Shown piece by piece: positions 61,081 to 64,000 of a stretch of 64,000 nt of DNA. Position 1 is the first letter of the stretch. Each line of letters opens with the position of its first letter. The stretch spans positions 23,826 to 87,825 of the forward strand of contig JAZOQP010000037.1 of assembly GCA_045656145.1 (NCBI GenBank), written 5' to 3'. Position numbers and translations under genes: made by a program. The DNA is from SIG565 sp045656145 (lineage in GTDB: Bacteria > Bacillota > Clostridia > Oscillospirales > Acutalibacteraceae). The notes below the pieces were generated by a model. That model ran no database searches, was not told where the DNA came from, and saw only the letters and a program-made list of their open reading frames with translations.

Positions 61081-61683
61081 ATGAGAACTTATAAAATTCA
61101 TTTAATCCGCCATGGCCTTACCGATGGCAATATTAAAGGGCAATATATTGGCCGCACCGACCTACCCGTTGCACCCGAAGGAATAAAAGAACTTCAAATG
61201 CTAAAAGAAACTATTGAATATCCGAATGTTCCGCTTCTTTATTCTAGTCCTATGCTTCGTTGCCGCCAAACCGCAAAAATTTTATTCCCCGACAATGAAA
61301 TTACCATTATTGAAAATCTAAAGGAGTATGATTTTGGCGATTTTGAAGGTAAAACCGCGCACGAACTTGAAATCGACCCCGCATATCTTAAATGGACTTC
61401 CGGCAAAGCTACCTGTACACCAAACGGTGAGGATAACGCTGAATTTGCAAAACGAATTGCGCTTGGCATTAACGAAATTATCCGCGATATGATGGAAAAA
61501 GGCGTTTACAGAAGCGCCGTTATTATGCACGGCGGAACAATTATGACTTTTCTTGCCGCATGCGGACTACCCCGCCGCCACCTAACCGAATGGACAACAG
61601 GCAATGGTAGAGGCTATACCATTTTAGTTGACCCTTCTATCTATGGCAGAACGGGTGCTGTTGAGGTAATTGATTTAATTTAA
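61081..61683 (+). CDS. Histidine phosphatase family protein (phosphoglycerate mutase-like)
   Basis: The 200-residue protein has the RHG motif LIRHGLTDGN at 8-17 with the nucleophile His and the second catalytic His in MHGGT near residue 149. IGRTDLPVAPEG, the usual next block, follows. It is a CobC/alpha-ribazole phosphatase-size enzyme of two-His phosphatases. Its ATG is 2 bp after the hemW stop. The substrate (phosphoglycerate or an alcohol phosphate) is not decided. Confidence 0.88.
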   Translation: MRTYKIHLIRHGLTDGNIKGQYIGRTDLPVAPEGIKELQMLKETIEYPNVPLLYSSPMLRCRQTAKILFPDNEITIIENLKEYDFGDFEGKTAHELEIDPAYLKWTSGKATCTPNGEDNAEFAKRIALGINEIIRDMMEKGVYRSAVIMHGGTIMTFLAACGLPRRHLTEWTTGNGRGYTILVDPSIYGRTGAVEVIDLI

Positions 61684-61710
61684 AAGCCCCTTACTCCTTA
61701 CCTTTTACTT

Positions 61711-61757
61711 ATCAATAAAAAAAGACCTTACCGCTCGGTAAGGTCTTTTTTATTGAT
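61711..61757. terminator. Strong bidirectional terminator between the phosphatase and rplQ
   Basis: Nearly perfect stem of 22-23 bp from ATCAATAAAAAAAGACCTTACCG to its complement, with a short CT loop and T-rich flanks on both strands. It serves convergent transcripts (61081 plus, rplQ operon minus). Confidence 0.9.
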
Positions 61758-61760
61758 TTA

Positions 61761-61804
61761 GTCCCCACATCATAAGGCTGTTTTCAGACTTGCAATGTGA
61801 GGAC
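61761..61804 (-). other. Stem-loop downstream of rplQ
   Basis: A 10-bp imperfect stem (61761-61770 with 61795-61804, one wobble/mismatch) with a 24-nt loop lies between the rplQ stop and the main terminator. It may be an RNA-stability hairpin; no protein is encoded. Confidence 0.4.
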
Positions 61805-61826
61805 CAAAAGTTTTAATTATGAGAAA

Positions 61827-62168
61827 TTAGATTAACTCGATAATTGCCATTTCTGCGGCATCGCCTCTGCGAGGACCGGTTTTAGTAATACGGCAGTAGC
61901 CACCGTTTTTATCGGCATACTTAGGAGCGATATCATTGTAAAGCTTCTTTACAACATCTTCCTTAGTAATGAAAGCTAAAGCCTGACGCTTACTATGAAG
62001 GCTATTATCCTTTGCGAGTGTGATATATTTCTCTGCCATCGAACGAACCTCTTTAGCGCGAGTAACTGTGGTTTCGATTTTTCCGTTTTCAAAAAGGAAA
62101 GTAACCATAGCTCTGAGCATTGCGGTTCTGTGATCGCTGGTTCTTCCAAGTTTTCTTGTACCTGGCAT
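61827..62168 (-). CDS. rplQ: 50S ribosomal protein L17
   Basis: ATG 62168 (113 residues) follows AAAGGAGTGAGTATA; the three-codon longer start is not needed. The opening MPGTRKLGRTSDHR and ending RRGDAAEMAIIELI are canonical. L17 sits near the exit tunnel of the large subunit. It is the last gene of the rpsK-rpsD-rpoA-rplQ operon. The gene is followed by a hairpin and a strong terminator. Confidence 0.98.
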   Translation of the reverse strand: MPGTRKLGRTSDHRTAMLRAMVTFLFENGKIETTVTRAKEVRSMAEKYITLAKDNSLHSKRQALAFITKEDVVKKLYNDIAPKYADKNGGYCRITKTGPRRGDAAEMAIIELI

Positions 62169-62199
62169 TATACTCACTCCTTTTTAAGTGTGTTAGGGC

Positions 62200-63150
62200 T
62201 TATTCGTCTTCTTTCTTAAGTGTAAAGCCAAACGAATCAAGTTTAGCAATAACTTCTTCTAAAGACTTGCGGCCAAGGTTTCTAACCTTCATCATATCCT
62301 CTTCGGACTTTTCGATAAGGTCTTCAACCGTATTGATTCCTGCGCGCTTTAAGCAGTTAAAGCTACGAACAGATAAATCGAGCTCCTCAATCGTCATATC
62401 GAGAACCTTTTCCTTATCACTGCTACCCTTTTCAGCCATAAAGCTTCCGGTTTCAGCAGCATTTTCAGAAAGGTTAAGGAATAATTCGAAATGCTCAATG
62501 AGAATCTTTGCGGACATAGAAACGGCTTCATTAGCTTTAATAGAACCGTCTGTCCATACCTCTAATGTAAGCTTACCTTTATCGGTAACCTGACCTACAC
62601 GGGTATTATCAACTGTGAAGTTAGCCTTTAATACAGGTGTGAAAATAGAGTCAACCGGAATTACACCAATAACCGACTGAGCAGGCTTGTTAAGTTCTGA
62701 AGGAACATAACCTCTGCCGCGGTCAAGAGTCATTTCCATATTGAGCTTTGCACCCTTATCAAGAGTTGCAATGTGAAGCTCGGGGTTGAGAATCTCTACC
62801 TCGCTGTCAGCCTTAATATCGGCACCTGTAACGGTACAGGGACCCTCAGCTTCAATATAAACAGTTTTTGTTTCTTCGCTATGAAGCTTAGCAATAAGGC
62901 CTTTAATATTAAGAACTATTTCAGTTACATCTTCTTTAACACCGGGAATGGTTGTGAATTCATGAACAACGCCATCAATTTTGATGGTTGTTACAGCAAC
63001 ACCCGGAAGTGTTGATAAAAGAACTCTGCGCATGCTGTTACCAAGGGTAATAGCATAACCGCGCTCAAGGGGTTCCATCACGAATTTACCATAGGTGCCA
63101 TCTTCTGATAATTCCAGCGTTTCAATTCTGGGCTTTTCAATCTCTATCAT
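62200..63150 (-). CDS. rpoA: DNA-directed RNA polymerase alpha subunit
   Basis: The 316-residue alpha subunit has an N-terminal assembly domain (1-230) with GNSMRRVLLSTLPG near 33-46 and a C-terminal helix-hairpin-helix domain (about 245-316) with LSVRSFNCLKRAGINTV. It dimerises to start polymerase assembly, and its C-terminal domain contacts UP elements and regulators. GGAGC precedes ATG. It is followed by rplQ. Confidence 0.98.
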   Translation of the reverse strand: MIEIEKPRIETLELSEDGTYGKFVMEPLERGYAITLGNSMRRVLLSTLPGVAVTTIKIDGVVHEFTTIPGVKEDVTEIVLNIKGLIAKLHSEETKTVYIEAEGPCTVTGADIKADSEVEILNPELHIATLDKGAKLNMEMTLDRGRGYVPSELNKPAQSVIGVIPVDSIFTPVLKANFTVDNTRVGQVTDKGKLTLEVWTDGSIKANEAVSMSAKILIEHFELFLNLSENAAETGSFMAEKGSSDKEKVLDMTIEELDLSVRSFNCLKRAGINTVEDLIEKSEEDMMKVRNLGRKSLEEVIAKLDSFGFTLKKEDE

Positions 63151-63167
63151 TTAAAAGCTCCATTTCT

Positions 63168-63204
63168 CCGCACAAGTAAATTTTAAATTCAGTATTCTGT
63201 GCGG
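63168..63204 (-). promoter_or_regulatory. Hairpin in the rpsD-rpoA intergenic region
   Basis: A 7-bp perfect stem CCGCACA with TGTGCGG and a 23-nt AT-rich loop, 18 bp before the rpoA ATG. It has no U-tract and so is not a terminator; it could affect mRNA processing or translation of rpoA. Confidence 0.35.
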
Positions 63205-63229
63205 CAAATACCAAATGATTAGAATTTTA

Positions 63230-63856
63230 TTACTTAGAATAGAATTCAACGATAAGCTGTTCTTCAACGGGAGCTTCAATCTGCTCACGAGTGGGAAGGT
63301 TTACAACCTTTACTGAGAGGGCAGTTTTATCAACATCAAGCCACTCAGGAGTGGGTTTAGAACCATTAGCCTCGATAACAGCCTTGAATTTCTCGCTTGC
63401 CTTGCTCTTCTCGCAGATAGCAACTGTTTCGCCAGCCTTTAAAAGGTAAGAAGCGATATCTACACGCTTGCCATTAACCTCAAAATGACCATGACCAACA
63501 AGCTGTCTAGCTTCTGCACGAGATGAAGCAAAACCTGCTCTGTAAACAACATTGTCAAGACGGCTCTCAAGAATCTGTAAAAGGTTTTCACCTGTGATTC
63601 CCTGTTTTCTCTCAGCTATTTCGAAATAGTGATGGAACTGAGCCTCCTGTACACCGTAAAATCTTCTGGCTCTCTGCTTAGCACGAAGCTGAATACCATA
63701 TTCTGAAGATTTTTTACGGCCCTGTCCGTGTTGACCCGGCGCATAAGCACGGATACCAACAGAACACTTATCTGAATAGCAACGCTCGCCCTTTAAGAAA
63801 AGTTTCTGACCTTCTCTGCGGCAAAGCTTGCATACTGCTCCAGTATATCTAGCCAT
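63230..63856 (-). CDS. rpsD: 30S ribosomal protein S4
   Basis: The 208-residue protein opens MARYTGAVCKLCRREGQ, with the four-cysteine zinc-type N-terminus (CKLC and CYSDKC), and carries the S4 RNA-binding domain in the middle (SRLDNVVYRAGFASSRAEAR from about residue 91). S4 nucleates 30S assembly. GGAGGTATAGAGA precedes ATG 63856. It lies between rpsK and rpoA. Confidence 0.98.
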   Translation of the reverse strand: MARYTGAVCKLCRREGQKLFLKGERCYSDKCSVGIRAYAPGQHGQGRKKSSEYGIQLRAKQRARRFYGVQEAQFHHYFEIAERKQGITGENLLQILESRLDNVVYRAGFASSRAEARQLVGHGHFEVNGKRVDIASYLLKAGETVAICEKSKASEKFKAVIEANGSKPTPEWLDVDKTALSVKVVNLPTREQIEAPVEEQLIVEFYSK

Positions 63857-63880
63857 TCTCTATACCTCCATTTTATTCGG

Positions 63881-64000
63881 TTACACGCGTCTTCTCTTCG
63901 GAGGACGGCAACCGTTGTGCGGGATAGGAGTTACGTCTTTAATCATAGTAACTTCAAGTCCTGCTGACTGTAATGCACGGATAGCAGCCTCACGGCCTGC
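63881..64000 (-). CDS. rpsK: 30S ribosomal protein S11, C-terminal part (cut by window edge)
   Basis: The last 39 codons are visible, ending at TAA 63881-63883. The sequence AGREAAIRALQSAGLEVT and DVTPIPHNGCRPPKRRRV is the canonical S11 C-terminus with the conserved NGCRP tail. It continues beyond the right edge. S11 forms part of the 30S platform. Its 3' end is 24 bp before the rpsD start. Confidence 0.97.
   Translation of the reverse strand, partial: AGREAAIRALQSAGLEVTMIKDVTPIPHNGCRPPKRRRV

Noticed and set aside
61761..61804. 6S RNA or other named small RNA
   Set aside because: Too short and lacking the large central bubble; kept only as an unassigned hairpin.
1..64000. Prophage, integrative element or transposase
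   Set aside because: No integrase, transposase, terminase, capsid or recombinase motif was found in any frame examined.

Overview
The window is a 64 kb piece of a low- to mid-GC Firmicutes chromosome, most likely a spore-forming member of class Clostridia (Oscillospirales-like, probably an uncultured gut lineage). The evidence is the sporulation-linked block mazG-hup-rqcP-yabP-yabQ-divIC-S1 protein, strong Shine-Dalgarno sites with frequent TTG starts, clostridial-type RicT, HemZ and PduL, ferredoxin/rubredoxin/flavodiiron chemistry typical of anaerobes, and several lipoproteins. Placement below class is inference.

Layout. 1-809: 3'-truncated PfkB-like kinase gene. 951-1233: nested palindromic element. 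1297-15488: surface/secreted block holding a 4267-residue modular exoprotein, a 56-residue peptide gene directly upstream of it, and an Asn/Asp homopolymer lipoprotein-like gene. 15611-17879: tRNA-Leu(UAA), a DUF6774-like microprotein, AIM24-like protein, rhodanese lipoprotein, DUF6512-like membrane protein. 17918-21535: three cytosolic genes for a probable glycan-related catabolic route (beta-propeller, amidohydrolase, Asp-box propeller). 21655-24123: rubredoxin, flavodiiron protein and two half-size CHR transporters in one overlapping operon. 24227-27401: tandem paralogous beta-helix lipoproteins. 27488-32054: D-lactate-dehydrogenase-like enzyme, and alaS with HIT and phosphoribosyltransferase genes. 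32133-40034: pncB-lipoprotein-ABC exporter-lon-DUF4886 lipoprotein-engB operon. 40165-42097: groES-groEL. 42187-48119: lipid kinase, rRNA methyltransferase, fumarase alpha, and the yab/divIC/mazG block. 48254-56095: recJ-rel-dtd-MBL-hemZ-zinc ribbon-mtnN operon. 56268-61683 (plus strand): trpS-holB-ricT, ferredoxin, pduL-hemW-phosphatase. 61827-64000: rpsK-rpsD-rpoA-rplQ ribosomal operon end.

How the genes fit together. Most of the right two thirds is core housekeeping (translation, proteostasis, stringent response, DNA repair, NAD and heme metabolism) in orders familiar from Clostridia. The left third is accessory: extracellular beta-helix and SGNH domains, several lipoproteins and cytosolic propeller/amidohydrolase enzymes point to complex-carbohydrate use, with an oxygen-detoxifying flavodiiron/rubredoxin pair beside it. 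No phage, CRISPR array, integrase or transposase was seen. The least explained items are the 56-residue peptide coupled to the giant exoprotein, the Asn-repeat gene, the 283-bp palindromic element, the kinase lacking its GxGD motif, and the CHR/flavodiiron operon.
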